DNA from: Mycolicibacter sp. MU0102
GTDB taxonomy: Bacteria > Actinomycetota > Actinomycetes > Mycobacteriales > Mycobacteriaceae
Direction of reading: 5' to 3'
Length of the DNA stretch: 64,000 nucleotides
Assembly: GCF_963378105.1 (NCBI RefSeq)
Contig: NZ_OY726398.1
Coordinates: 1,116,001 to 1,180,000 of the forward strand
Made by a program: the position numbers and the translations under genes. Shown in pieces: positions 17,893 through 26,681 of the stretch; the first letter of the stretch is position 1; the number at the start of each line of letters is the position of its first letter. The notes under the pieces were generated by a model. The model searched no databases, was not told the origin of the DNA, and saw nothing but the letters and a program-made list of their open reading frames with translations.

Positions 17893-18849
17893 ATGACGGC
17901 AGTGATCAGTCGCGTCACCAGCATCGACCCTGCCGCACGGGTTCGGCCCGAGGTGATGGCCCAGTTCCGCAGGCACTCCGGCAGTGTGTTGTCGGGCCTT
18001 TTCGGCGCCGCGGCGTTCGACGAGGTGGCGTTGGTACCGGTGGCCGCCGCGGTGGACAAGACCGGGCGCTTCGAACGCAACTTCACCGACCGTGCCATCC
18101 GTAGCGGATTCTCTGCGCTGCTTGCCATCTGGGGTGATGCCGAAGACCGCGCCGCCGAAGGTGAGCGCCTCAAGCGGATGCACCGCGACGTTCACGGCCA
18201 GGGCAAGGGGGACTTCGCCGATGTCCGCTACAGCGCGCTGAACCCGCGGCTGTGGAACTGGATTGCCGTCAGCGGCATGTTCGTGACCCTCAATTCGTTC
18301 ACCCCGGTCACCGGCATCAAATGGAATGACGCCGAGCGGGAGGCGGCCTACCAGCAACTGGTCGAGGCGTTCAGCGCTCTGGAGCTGCCCGGCAAGTCCG
18401 GCAAGTTCCCCGCGACCTACGTCGAGGCTGCCGAGTACTACGACCAGATGGTGCAGACCGACCTGGCGGCCAACCCATTCTTGGATCGGGTCACCGCCGG
18501 CCTGGGCAAGTTGCCGCTGCCGTCGGCGCTGCCGGCCCCGGTGCGGGCCGCGGCCGCTCCACTGTGGTCGGTCGTCAGCGCGGGGGCCGGACGCGTGGTG
18601 AAGATCTGTTCGTTCGGGATCATGCATCCCGGGGTTCGGGAGCTGACCGGCTTCCGGTGGCAGCCGCACCACGACGTCGAATTCAACTTCTACACCCAGT
18701 TGTTGCAGATGGCGTGGCGGGTGTTGCCCGATCGCGTCGTGCTGGTGCCGCTGGCCTACAACCGTCTGCAGTACGAGAAGCTGGTGAAGATGCACCGCTC
18801 GGTCGCGCTGGATTCCTTTGCGCCGCCCGGCGTCTGTCCGATGGGATGA
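17893..18849 (+). CDS. Oxygenase MpaB family (DUF2236) protein
   Basis: A 318-residue DUF2236 protein. The RMHRDVHG block at 95-102 carries the conserved Arg/His pattern of the family, which in latex-clearing protein and MpaB-type enzymes helps bind b-type haem. PHHDVEFNFYTQ near the C-terminus is a further family block. The reaction in mycobacteria is unknown; oxidation of a hydrophobic substrate is inferred. The ATG is preceded by AGGAGG at 17881-17886, which decides the start. The gene sits behind a strong promoter with a palindromic operator and just before a TetR gene, so it is probably induced by its own substrate. Confidence 0.85.
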   Translation: MTAVISRVTSIDPAARVRPEVMAQFRRHSGSVLSGLFGAAAFDEVALVPVAAAVDKTGRFERNFTDRAIRSGFSALLAIWGDAEDRAAEGERLKRMHRDVHGQGKGDFADVRYSALNPRLWNWIAVSGMFVTLNSFTPVTGIKWNDAEREAAYQQLVEAFSALELPGKSGKFPATYVEAAEYYDQMVQTDLAANPFLDRVTAGLGKLPLPSALPAPVRAAAAPLWSVVSAGAGRVVKICSFGIMHPGVRELTGFRWQPHHDVEFNFYTQLLQMAWRVLPDRVVLVPLAYNRLQYEKLVKMHRSVALDSFAPPGVCPMG

Positions 18850-18862
18850 CACACTGGTGCCG

Positions 18863-19450
18863 ATGACATCGCGACGCAGTACCGCGAGCCCAGCCGAGCA
18901 AGAGGCGGCCATCCTCAAAGCGGCCGCCGAAGAAGTCGGGCTGGTCGGGGTGGGCCGCGCCAGCCTTGATGTCATCGCCCGCCAGGCGGGGGTCAGCCGC
19001 AGTACGTTGTACCGGCGCTTCCCGACTCGCGACGCACTGATCACCGAGCTCGGTCGGCGGGCCTTCGACAATGCGATGGTTCAGTTGCGCACGGTCGCGG
19101 TGGATTCCGGGCCGAAAAGCGCAGCGGTTGCGGCGTTTCGTGCCGGGTTGCGGCTGCTGACCACCGATCCGGTTGTGCGGAAGCTGCTCCGGCTTGATGC
19201 CGGTGTGCCGATGATGGCCGGGATGTACCAGGAGGCCGAAGCATTTCTGGAAAGCGCGTCGAGCGCGATGGCCAAGGCACTGCGCGCCGCCGGAGCCACC
19301 ATGCCCGACGACGACTTGGTGGCTGCCGCCGAAGTGCATGTGCGCCTGGCCGCTTCGATCGCCCAGGTGCCGACGTCGGTGCTCGACCCGGCTGACGACG
19401 AGGCGGTCAGTGCTTACGCGAATAAGTATCTGGCGCCGCTGGTCTGGTAG
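18863..19450 (+). CDS. TetR family repressor
   Basis: A 195-residue TetR-type regulator. The DNA-binding helix-turn-helix spans about residues 32-56 (ASLDVIARQAGVSRSTLYRR, then FPTRDALI). The rest is an all-helical ligand domain. It starts about 13 bases after the DUF2236 stop, at ATG or at a GTG six bases earlier, and is probably co-transcribed with it. The simplest model is autoregulation through the palindrome at 17843-17873. Its last 44 bases overlap the convergent lipoprotein gene. The ligand is unknown. Confidence 0.88.
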   Translation: MTSRRSTASPAEQEAAILKAAAEEVGLVGVGRASLDVIARQAGVSRSTLYRRFPTRDALITELGRRAFDNAMVQLRTVAVDSGPKSAAVAAFRAGLRLLTTDPVVRKLLRLDAGVPMMAGMYQEAEAFLESASSAMAKALRAAGATMPDDDLVAAAEVHVRLAASIAQVPTSVLDPADDEAVSAYANKYLAPLVW

Positions 19451-20153
19451 CCGTGCCCGGCACGCTGACGTGCTGGCTGAGCATCTTGGTGTCCTGGTCC
19501 AGCGAGGGTTGGAGGGGAGTGGCATGGGGAACCGCCCCCGCCCCCGCAGCCACGCACTTGCCGTTTGAGCCGTCATTGTTGCCCACGTAGTCCCAGCCGG
19601 ATGGGCAGTCGCAGTACGGGCCGACGATGCCGCTCCCGGCATGGCAGGTGAATCCAGGCGCCACCTGGTTGTGAATCAAGGGAGGGCAGTCGCCGGAGCT
19701 TGGCGCGGTTGAACCGTCGGGGCATTTGACCGGGGGAGTAGGGCACGTCTGAGGGCTGTAGACGGTGGAACCGTCGGAGCATGAGGTTGGGGTGGGGCAC
19801 GTTTGGGGTGGGTACACCGTGGACCCGTTGCCGCAGGTGACTGGGGTCGGGCACGTCTCGGTCCCCGTAACAGTTGTGCCACCAGGGCATTCCGTGGTGA
19901 CCGGCGTCGGGCAGGTTTGATCGGCGGGAACTGTGCTGCCATCAGGGCAGGATGTCTGCGGTTGCGATGTTGTTCCGGCGTCGTGCTGGCCTGATCCGCC
20001 GGAATCGTGGTGTTGGCCGGATTTTTGCTGGGTCGTCTTGGTGACTGTCGGAACCGGGCTCACCGTGCTGGGCTCGCTGGCACAGCCGCAGATGACGAAC
20101 ATGATCGCAGTGGTCAGCGCGACGAGGGCGCCTAGGGTGCGTCCGTGTCCCAT
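19407..20153 (-). CDS. Cysteine-repeat lipoprotein, unknown function
   Basis: A 248-residue protein with a lipoprotein-type signal (ICGC, Cys24). After a Ser/Thr/Gln/His-rich linker it has five tandem repeats of about 18-20 residues, each with two cysteines exactly 12 positions apart (68/80, 88/100, 106/118, 124/136 and 143/155) and the pattern C-x2-G-[ST]-T-x6-C-P. A Cys-rich segment follows (169, 180, 182, 199) that recalls EGF-like modules, then a disordered tail. This points to a disulfide-rich surface protein. I do not recognise the family. The 3' end overlaps the convergent tetR by 44 bases, so the last residues may differ. Confidence 0.78.
   Translation of the reverse strand: MGHGRTLGALVALTTAIMFVICGCASEPSTVSPVPTVTKTTQQKSGQHHDSGGSGQHDAGTTSQPQTSCPDGSTVPADQTCPTPVTTECPGGTTVTGTETCPTPVTCGNGSTVYPPQTCPTPTSCSDGSTVYSPQTCPTPPVKCPDGSTAPSSGDCPPLIHNQVAPGFTCHAGSGIVGPYCDCPSGWDYVGNNDGSNGKCVAAGAGAVPHATPLQPSLDQDTKMLSQHVSVPGTATRPAAPDTYSRKH
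19683..19955 (-). repeat. Five tandem Cys-rich coding repeats
   Basis: Five units of about 54-60 bases inside the lipoprotein gene, encoding [CS]xDGSTV-x-PQTCPTP-type modules. The third and fourth units are the most alike (GSTVYPPQTCPTP and GSTVYSPQTCPTP), suggesting recent duplication. Confidence 0.8.
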
Positions 20154-20217
20154 GCCAACTCCTCAAGCCGGGTCAGCAAACGATTCTCGGGGATCAGTTT
20201 CGCACGCGCGCGGTGCT

Positions 20218-21561
20218 CTAACAGGGCTTTTGCGTCGACAACGACTCGTTGCTGGGCCTGGGGGCGGAACCGAGACGCAGAACAACGGCGGCCGAGGCCA
20301 GCGAGAATGCCCCGACCACCCACAGTGCGGCCTTGCCGTCGCCGGTCAGATCAGTGAGCCAACCCGTGACGTAGGGGCCCCCGAAGCCGCTGATGTTGCC
20401 CAGCGAGTTGATCAACGCGATGCCGCCGGCCGCCGCGGTCCCGGTCAGGAACGTCGAGGGCAATGCCCAAAAAACCGGCATGGCGCACATGATCGAGCAC
20501 GTCGTCAGGGTGATCGCGACCATCGCCAGGTACGGGTTGGCCATATACAGCGCCGCCGGAATGCTGATCCCGCCGACGATCGCCGGGATCGCCACGTGCC
20601 AGACGCGTTCTCCGGTCCGGTCGGCGTGGCGAGCCCAGGGCGCCATTACGACCGCGGCGATGGCGTAGGGAATGGCGGTCACCAGACCGCGCCCGATGAT
20701 GCTCAGGTGGCTGCCGTACTGCTGCTGAAATCCCGCGATGATGGTCGGCAGGAAGAATCCAACGGCGTACAGCCCGTAGACGATCCCGAAGTAGATGAAC
20801 GCCAGCGCCAGGATCCTGGGGTGGCTGAGCGCCTTGCGCAGCGGCCAGTGCTGACCGGCCTCGGCCGCCGCACGCTCGTCGGCCAACGTGGTTTCCAGCC
20901 ATTGCCGCTCGTCGGCGTCGAGCCAGTCGGCTTGAGCTGGGCGATCGGTCAGGTAGAGCCAGCAGACGAACGCCAGCACAATGGCCGGCAGCCCCTCGAC
21001 CAGGAACATGAACCGCCAGCCGGCCAGGCCGAACACGCCGTGGCCCCAATCGATGACGAGTGCGGACAGGGTGGAGCCGATGGCCGTGGACACCGGCACC
21101 GACACCATGAACAGCGAGACCGCCCGGGATCGGTGCTTCTCCGGGAACCAGAACGTCAGGTACAGGATGATGCCCGGGAAGAAGCCGGCTTCGGCTACGC
21201 CCAGTAGGAACCGCAGTGCGACGAGCGTCGCTGCGTTGGGCACGAAAGCGATTGCGGTGCTGACGATTCCCCAGGTCAACATGATGCGGGCCAGCCAGCG
21301 TCGACCGCCAAACTTATGCAGGGCGATGTTGCTGGGTATCTCCAGCAACAGGTAGCCGAAGAAGAAGATCCCCGACGCGAACCCGAACGTGGTGGCGGTC
21401 AGGCCGAGTTCGGCGTTCATCCCGTTGGGCCCGGCGAAGCCGATGTTGACCCGGTCCAGGTAGTTGACGAAGAACAGCAGCGCCAGGAACGGGATGAGCC
21501 GACGAGAGACTTTCGCCAGCGTCACCCGGCCCAGCGCCGCCGCGGCGGGGTCAGCGTTCAT
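20218..21561 (-). CDS. MFS transporter, anion:cation symporter type
   Basis: A 447-residue permease with 12 predicted membrane helices. The first helix carries NYLDRVNIGFA and the third region GFFPGIILYLTFWFP, both typical of the ACS (anion:cation symporter) branch of the major facilitator superfamily, which imports organic acids such as tartrate, 4-hydroxyphenylacetate or phthalate. The substrate cannot be read from the sequence. It lies 15 bases from the fumarase start on the same strand, so it could be transcribed with fum, perhaps for dicarboxylate uptake, although the fum-glpX neighbours are conserved without it elsewhere. Confidence 0.88.
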   Translation of the reverse strand: MNADPAAAALGRVTLAKVSRRLIPFLALLFFVNYLDRVNIGFAGPNGMNAELGLTATTFGFASGIFFFGYLLLEIPSNIALHKFGGRRWLARIMLTWGIVSTAIAFVPNAATLVALRFLLGVAEAGFFPGIILYLTFWFPEKHRSRAVSLFMVSVPVSTAIGSTLSALVIDWGHGVFGLAGWRFMFLVEGLPAIVLAFVCWLYLTDRPAQADWLDADERQWLETTLADERAAAEAGQHWPLRKALSHPRILALAFIYFGIVYGLYAVGFFLPTIIAGFQQQYGSHLSIIGRGLVTAIPYAIAAVVMAPWARHADRTGERVWHVAIPAIVGGISIPAALYMANPYLAMVAITLTTCSIMCAMPVFWALPSTFLTGTAAAGGIALINSLGNISGFGGPYVTGWLTDLTGDGKAALWVVGAFSLASAAVVLRLGSAPRPSNESLSTQKPC

Positions 21562-21576
21562 CCGCGGCCTGGCGGA

Positions 21577-22971
21577 TTAGTCCTTCACCTTGGCCATGGC
21601 CAGCACGTCGAGGCGCTTGTCCAGCTCGGCCTCCGACAGGTTGTCGCCGATCAGGCCGCGGTCGATCACGGTCTGGCGAATCGTCTTGCGCTCCTTGAGG
21701 GCCTGCTTGGCCACCGCGGCGGCCTCCTCGTAGCCGATCGCGGAGTTCAGCGGCGTCACGATCGACGGGCTGGACTCGGCCAGCTCACGCAGGTGCTCCT
21801 CGTTGGCGACCAGCCCGACGATGCAGCGCTCGGCGAACAGACGCGAGACGTTGGACAGCAGCGTGAACGACTCCAGCATGTTGCGCGCCATCATCGGGAT
21901 GTAGACGTTGAGCTCGAAGGCACCGTTGCCGCCGCCCCAGGCGATGGCCGCGTCGTTGCCGATCACCTGCGCCGCCACCTGGGTGACCGCCTCGGGCAGA
22001 ACGGGGTTCACCTTGCCCGGCATGATCGAGCTGCCCGGCTGCAGGTCCGGCAGCTGGATCTCGGCCAGGCCGGTCAGCGGGCCCGACCCCATCCAGCGGA
22101 TGTCGTTGGCGATCTTGGTCAGCGACACCGCGATGGTGCGCAGCGCGCCCGATGCCTCGACCAGGCCGTCGCGCGCCGCCTGGGCCTCGAACGAGTTGGC
22201 GGCGGTACGCAGTTCGGTGATCCCGGTCTCGGCGACCAGCACCTCGACCACCTTGGCGCCGAAGCCGTCCGGGGCGTTCAGGCCGGTGCCGACGGCGGTG
22301 CCGCCGATCGCCAGCTCACCCAGGCGGGGCAGGGTGGCCTGCACACGCTCGATGCCGGCAGCGATCTGGCGGGCGTAGCCGGAGAACTCCTGACCCAGGG
22401 TGACCGGGACGGCGTCCATCAGGTGGGTGCGGCCCGACTTCACCACGGTGCGCCACTGCGCGGCCTTGGCGGCCAGCGCGTCGTGCAGCACCTGCAGCGA
22501 CGGAATCAGGTGGCGCACGGCGGCTTCGGTGGCCGCGATGTGGGTGGCGGTCGGGAAGGTGTCGTTGGACGACTGCGACATGTTCACGTCGTCGTTGGGG
22601 TGCACCGTCACGCCGGCCGCGGCGGCGATCGAGGCGATCACCTCATTGGTGTTCATGTTCGAGCTGGTGCCCGAGCCGGTCTGGAACACGTCGATGGGGA
22701 ACTGGTCGTCGTGCTTACCGTCGGCGATCTCGGCGGCGGCGGCCTTGATGGCGGCGGCCTTCTCCGGGGCCAGCAGGCCCAGGTCGGCGTTCACCTGCGC
22801 ACACGCGCTCTTGAGCAGGCCGAGCGCCCGGATCTGGGTGCGCTCCAGGCCGCGCCCGGAGATCGGGAAGTTCTCGACCGCGCGCTGGGTCTGCGCGCGC
22901 CACAACGCGGCGACCGGCACCCGGACCTCGCCCATGGTGTCGTGTTCGATGCGGTATTCGATCTCGCTCAT
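21577..22971 (-). CDS. fumC: Class II fumarase
   Basis: A 464-residue fumarate hydratase of the iron-independent class II type, converting fumarate to malate in the TCA cycle in the cytosol. The superfamily signature GSSIMPGKVNP is present, as are GSGTSSNMNTNEV and SSNDTFPTATHI, which carry substrate-binding residues and the catalytic His region. The length is typical. It is the orthologue of Rv1098c and is followed upstream by glpX with 25 bases between, so the two probably form an operon. Confidence 0.96.
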   Translation of the reverse strand: MSEIEYRIEHDTMGEVRVPVAALWRAQTQRAVENFPISGRGLERTQIRALGLLKSACAQVNADLGLLAPEKAAAIKAAAAEIADGKHDDQFPIDVFQTGSGTSSNMNTNEVIASIAAAAGVTVHPNDDVNMSQSSNDTFPTATHIAATEAAVRHLIPSLQVLHDALAAKAAQWRTVVKSGRTHLMDAVPVTLGQEFSGYARQIAAGIERVQATLPRLGELAIGGTAVGTGLNAPDGFGAKVVEVLVAETGITELRTAANSFEAQAARDGLVEASGALRTIAVSLTKIANDIRWMGSGPLTGLAEIQLPDLQPGSSIMPGKVNPVLPEAVTQVAAQVIGNDAAIAWGGGNGAFELNVYIPMMARNMLESFTLLSNVSRLFAERCIVGLVANEEHLRELAESSPSIVTPLNSAIGYEEAAAVAKQALKERKTIRQTVIDRGLIGDNLSEAELDKRLDVLAMAKVKD

Positions 22972-22996
22972 AGCTTTTTAGGTCCTCGCTTGACGG

Positions 22997-24037
22997 TCAG
23001 GGCAGGGGGTAGGCGGCGTGAGAGTCGCCGGTGAAGTCGACGGCCGAGTACTCGTTGAGCTTCGACAGCCGGTGGTAGGCCTCGATCATCCGGACGGTGC
23101 CGGACTTGGAGCGCATCACGATCGACTGGGTGGTGCAGCCGCCGGGGTAGTAGCGCACCCCCTTGAGCAGGTCGCCGTCGGTGACGCCGGTGGCGCAGAA
23201 GAACACGTTCTCACCGGAGACCAGATCCTCGGTGGTCAGCACCGCGTCCAGGTCGTAGCCGGCGTCGATGGCCTTCTGCCGCTCGGCGTCATCGGTGGGC
23301 GCCAGCTGGGCCTGGATCGCTCCGCCCATACAGCGGATCGCGGCGGCGGCGATGATGCCCTCGGGGGTGCCGCCGATCCCGGCGAGCATGTCGGTGCCCG
23401 AGTCGGGCCGGCACGCCGAGATGGCGCCGGCCACGTCGCCGTCGGTGATCAGCCGGATGCGGGCGCCGGTGGCCCGTGCGTCGGCGATGAGCTGCGCGTG
23501 CCGGGGCCGGTCGAGGATGCACACCGTCATGTCCCGGGCGGACAGGCCCTTGACCTTGGCGACCGCGGCGATGTTGTCCGCGATCGGCTTGGTGATGTCC
23601 AGCACGTCAGCAGCCTCGGGGCCGACGGCGATCTTGTTCATGTAGAACACCGCCGACGGGTCGAACATCGCGCCGCGCTCGGCCACCGCCAGCACCGAGA
23701 TGGCGTTGGGCATGCCCTTGCTCATCAGTGTGGTGCCGTCGACCGGGTCGACGGCGAAGTCGCAGTCGGGGCCGTCGCCGTTGCCCACCTCTTCGCCGTT
23801 GTAGAGCATCGGCGCGTGGTCTTTCTCGCCCTCGCCGATCACCACGACGCCACGCATGGACACCGAGTTCACCAGTTCACGCATCGCGTCGACGGCCGCG
23901 CCGTCGCCGCCTTCCTTGTCGCCGCGGCCCACCCAGCGGCCGGATGCCATGGCACCGGCCTCGGTTACCCGCACCAGCTCCAAGGCCAGGTTGCGGTCTG
24001 GGGCTTCGCGTCGCGTGGGTCCCGTCATGCCAGTCAC
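22997..24037 (-). CDS. glpX: Fructose-1,6-bisphosphatase class II
   Basis: The gluconeogenic FBPase GlpX (Rv1099c orthologue), which dephosphorylates fructose-1,6-bisphosphate with Mg/Mn. About 346 residues from the GTG used here; an ATG nine bases later (MTGPTRREAPDRN) is equally possible. Family blocks: WVGRGDKEGGDGAAVDAMR, VVIGEGEKDHAPMLYNGE, DPVDGTTL (metal-binding Asp/Glu) and TPEGIIAAAA. A longer frame upstream was rejected because it crosses the divergent DUF4245 gene and lacks family character. This is the only FBPase class in M. tuberculosis and is needed for growth on lipids. Confidence 0.96.
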   Translation of the reverse strand: MTGMTGPTRREAPDRNLALELVRVTEAGAMASGRWVGRGDKEGGDGAAVDAMRELVNSVSMRGVVVIGEGEKDHAPMLYNGEEVGNGDGPDCDFAVDPVDGTTLMSKGMPNAISVLAVAERGAMFDPSAVFYMNKIAVGPEAADVLDITKPIADNIAAVAKVKGLSARDMTVCILDRPRHAQLIADARATGARIRLITDGDVAGAISACRPDSGTDMLAGIGGTPEGIIAAAAIRCMGGAIQAQLAPTDDAERQKAIDAGYDLDAVLTTEDLVSGENVFFCATGVTDGDLLKGVRYYPGGCTTQSIVMRSKSGTVRMIEAYHRLSKLNEYSAVDFTGDSHAAYPLP

Positions 24038-24093
24038 GGCTGTTGATTCTCCCAGAACCAGATCAGCACTAGCGAGCTGGGATACTGGCGTCC

Positions 24094-24723
24094 GTGACCA
24101 CAGAGCCCCAACCGGCGCCCAAGCCTGCCAAACCACGCATATTGCAGGACTGGCGCGACATGTTCTGGTCGCTGGTGCCGCTGGTTCTGGCCTGCGTCGC
24201 GCTGGCTGGTCTGGCCGGGACGTGCGCTTTTCGGCCGGGCGGCATCACCGCCGGGCCGGTGCCGTCCTACGACGCCGTCGCCGCGCTCAAGGCCGATGCG
24301 CAGACCCTGGGGTTCCCGGTCCGACTGCCGCAGCTGCCGGAGGGCTGGCAGCCCAACTCCGGCACCCGCGGCAGCATCACCGACGGGCGCAGCGACGCTA
24401 AGGGCCAGCGGTTGCGGGCGGTCACCTCGCGGGTGGGCTACATCAGCCCGACCGGGATGTATGTCAGCCTGACGCAGAGCAACGCCGACGAGGTCCCGCT
24501 GGTCGCGTCCATCAGCCCCGGACTACACCCGACCGGGACCGAGGACGTCGACGGCACCCGCTGGGTGGTGTACCAGGGCGACGGCGATCAGGTGTGGACC
24601 ACTCGGTTGGCCGGAAAGGCGGGGGCGGCCCAGCTGGCGATCTCCGGCGCGGGCGGCCCTGAGCTGTTCCGGACCATGGCGGCGGGCGTGCAGTCGCAGA
24701 CGCCACTGCCCGCGAGCCGGTAG
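24094..24723 (+). CDS. DUF4245 membrane-anchored protein (Rv1100-like)
   Basis: A 209-residue protein with one membrane segment at about residues 28-44 after a Pro/Lys-rich cytoplasmic N-terminus, and an extracytoplasmic DUF4245 domain (FPVRLPQLPEGWQPNS is the characteristic start). Function unknown; it is conserved divergently to glpX across mycobacteria. The start is GTG, with a TACTGG hexamer just upstream. It ends eight bases before the convergent kinase stop. Confidence 0.88.
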   Translation: MTTEPQPAPKPAKPRILQDWRDMFWSLVPLVLACVALAGLAGTCAFRPGGITAGPVPSYDAVAALKADAQTLGFPVRLPQLPEGWQPNSGTRGSITDGRSDAKGQRLRAVTSRVGYISPTGMYVSLTQSNADEVPLVASISPGLHPTGTEDVDGTRWVVYQGDGDQVWTTRLAGKAGAAQLAISGAGGPELFRTMAAGVQSQTPLPASR

Positions 24724-24730
24724 GGGACTA

Positions 24731-26587
24731 CTACGTCACCAGCTTGAAGACGCGGCCCCGCCCCTCGTAGCCATTGCTGATGCGAACCTGGCCAAGGTCG
24801 GCAACGTAAACACTGCCGGTCGCATCGACCGAGATATTCGATGGGTTCTGGAGGCCGGTGAACGGTAACTCGATCTGTCTCGCGGAGCCGGCGGGCAGTT
24901 TGACTACCTTGTTGGCGCTCGTGTCGGTGACATAGATGCTGCCCTCCTTATCGACGGCGACGCCTTCGGGTCGCTGGAGACCGGTAAACGGCACCACGGT
25001 CTCGGTGTACGAGCTGGCCGCTAGCTTCACAACTTGGCCGGCGAAGCGACACATGTACAGGTTGCCTGCTGCGTCTGTTGCCAACGACGGCAGAACAAAC
25101 CTTCCGCTGATCGGCAGCCTGACAGGAGAATCCGACCCGGGCGCGAGTCTCCAGATGTTGTTGTCTCCGTAATTAACCTGGTCGTTGACGTAGACGGTGC
25201 CGTCCGTGTCCACGGCCACACCGACCGGGCCCGCGAGCTCGGGGAAGGGCAGATCGATCGTCGAACTCGACCCGTCGGGGAGTTTCCGCACCCGCTTGCT
25301 CGTGAAGTCGGCGACATAGACGGCCCCAGTGCTGTCCACCGCGATGTCGGACGCGTTCTTGAGGTCTGAGATCGGCAGTTCGATCGGCGTGGTGGACCCG
25401 GCCGCCAGCTTCATCACGGTGATGGTGTTCCACGGACTTCCGGCGGCGTAGACGTTGCCGTCCCCGTCCGCCGTCACGCCGAGCAGTGTGAGGAAGTCGA
25501 ACTGCAACTGGGTTTGTCCCGGGGGGCTCTTCTGCTGCGAGCCGGACTGCTGGGTTCCGTTGCGCTCCTGGGCTTTCGGGTGTGCTGTCGGGTGGGGTAG
25601 GGCCTTGATCCCCAGGACCGCGAGGATGAGGCCGACGAGCGTCAGTGCGGTGGTGAGCACGGCGCGGCGGCTGGGGCGTCGGCGTGCTGGTTTGGGCGAG
25701 GCCGGTGCTGTGGATGCGGCCTGGGTCTGGGCCTGATAAGGGTTCAGGTGTGGAGGGGCCAGCGCCTGCTGCGCCGCCGTGGCCAGTGCACCGGCAGTGG
25801 GGTAGCGATTGTTGGGGTCCTTGGCCATCCCGATGGCGACGACGTCATCGAATGCGGGCGGCACGCCGGGTCGGCGGGCGCTGGGTTGGGGGACAGGCGC
25901 ATTGAGGTGGGCGCCCATCAGTGCGGGTAGGTCCGCGGCCTGGTAGGGCTGCGTACCAGTCAGACATTCGTAGAGGACGCACGCCAACGCATAGATGTCA
26001 GCGCGGTGGTCCGGAGTGGCGAGATGGGTGAAGCGTTCGGGGGCGAGGTAGGCCATGGTGCCGATGGTGGTACCGGTGTTGGTGAGTTTGGTGTCGGTGG
26101 CGGCGTTGGCCAAGCCGAAGTCCGCGAGGTAAGCGAAGTCGTCGCCGGTGAGCAGGATGTTCGCGGGTTTGATGTCGCGGTGCACCAGGCCGGCGGCGTG
26201 GGCTGCGTCGAGTGCTGAGGCGATCTGGCGGACGATCCACACAGCCCGATCGGGGTTCAGATGGCCGGTGTGGGCGAGCAGTTTTTGCAGGTCGGTGCCC
26301 TCGACGAGGCGCATGTCGATGTAGAGCTGGCCGTCGATTTCGCCGTAGGAGTGGATTGGTATGACGTGGGGTTCGTTGAGGCGCCCGGCGGTGCTGGCTT
26401 CACGGAACAGACGTTGCCGAAAAACCGGGTCGGCGGAGTACTCGGCAGTCATTAGTTTGAGAGCGACCATGCGGTCTTTCTCGACGTCGTGGGCCGCATA
26501 GACCTCGCCGAACCCGCCACGACCCAACAAATGGGTGAGCTGGTACGGCCCGAAGCGTGTACCCACGCGCGACCCGACCGACCCCAC
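24731..26587 (-). CDS. PknD-like Ser/Thr kinase with NHL beta-propeller sensor
   Basis: A 618-residue transmembrane kinase. The N-terminal kinase domain (about 13-275) is complete: glycine loop GRGGFGEVY, Lys44, HRDIKPAN with catalytic Asp138 and Asn143, DFG at 156-158 and APE at 182-184. A Pro-rich juxtamembrane segment, one membrane helix (about 311-329) and an extracellular six-bladed NHL propeller (about 355-618, repeats of AVD..G.VYVAD....V.KL) follow. This is the PknD plan (Rv0931c), but here it sits between the Rv1100 and Rv1101c homologues, where I recall no kinase in M. tuberculosis. The ligand is unknown. The start is GTG; a shorter start near residue 8 is possible. Confidence 0.92.
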   Translation of the reverse strand: MGSVGSRVGTRFGPYQLTHLLGRGGFGEVYAAHDVEKDRMVALKLMTAEYSADPVFRQRLFREASTAGRLNEPHVIPIHSYGEIDGQLYIDMRLVEGTDLQKLLAHTGHLNPDRAVWIVRQIASALDAAHAAGLVHRDIKPANILLTGDDFAYLADFGLANAATDTKLTNTGTTIGTMAYLAPERFTHLATPDHRADIYALACVLYECLTGTQPYQAADLPALMGAHLNAPVPQPSARRPGVPPAFDDVVAIGMAKDPNNRYPTAGALATAAQQALAPPHLNPYQAQTQAASTAPASPKPARRRPSRRAVLTTALTLVGLILAVLGIKALPHPTAHPKAQERNGTQQSGSQQKSPPGQTQLQFDFLTLLGVTADGDGNVYAAGSPWNTITVMKLAAGSTTPIELPISDLKNASDIAVDSTGAVYVADFTSKRVRKLPDGSSSTIDLPFPELAGPVGVAVDTDGTVYVNDQVNYGDNNIWRLAPGSDSPVRLPISGRFVLPSLATDAAGNLYMCRFAGQVVKLAASSYTETVVPFTGLQRPEGVAVDKEGSIYVTDTSANKVVKLPAGSARQIELPFTGLQNPSNISVDATGSVYVADLGQVRISNGYEGRGRVFKLVT

Positions 26588-26681
26588 GCACGGATCATAA
26601 AGCCGTCGTGGTGACCAGGAATGCGCATCGGCGTGCGGAAACTTGCGGCAGTGTGCGTCTGCGCGGCAAAACGCAAGTGCG

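Noticed and set aside
24038..24136. N-terminal extension of GlpX
   Set aside because: It would overlap the divergent DUF4245 start and has no similarity to the GlpX N-terminus.
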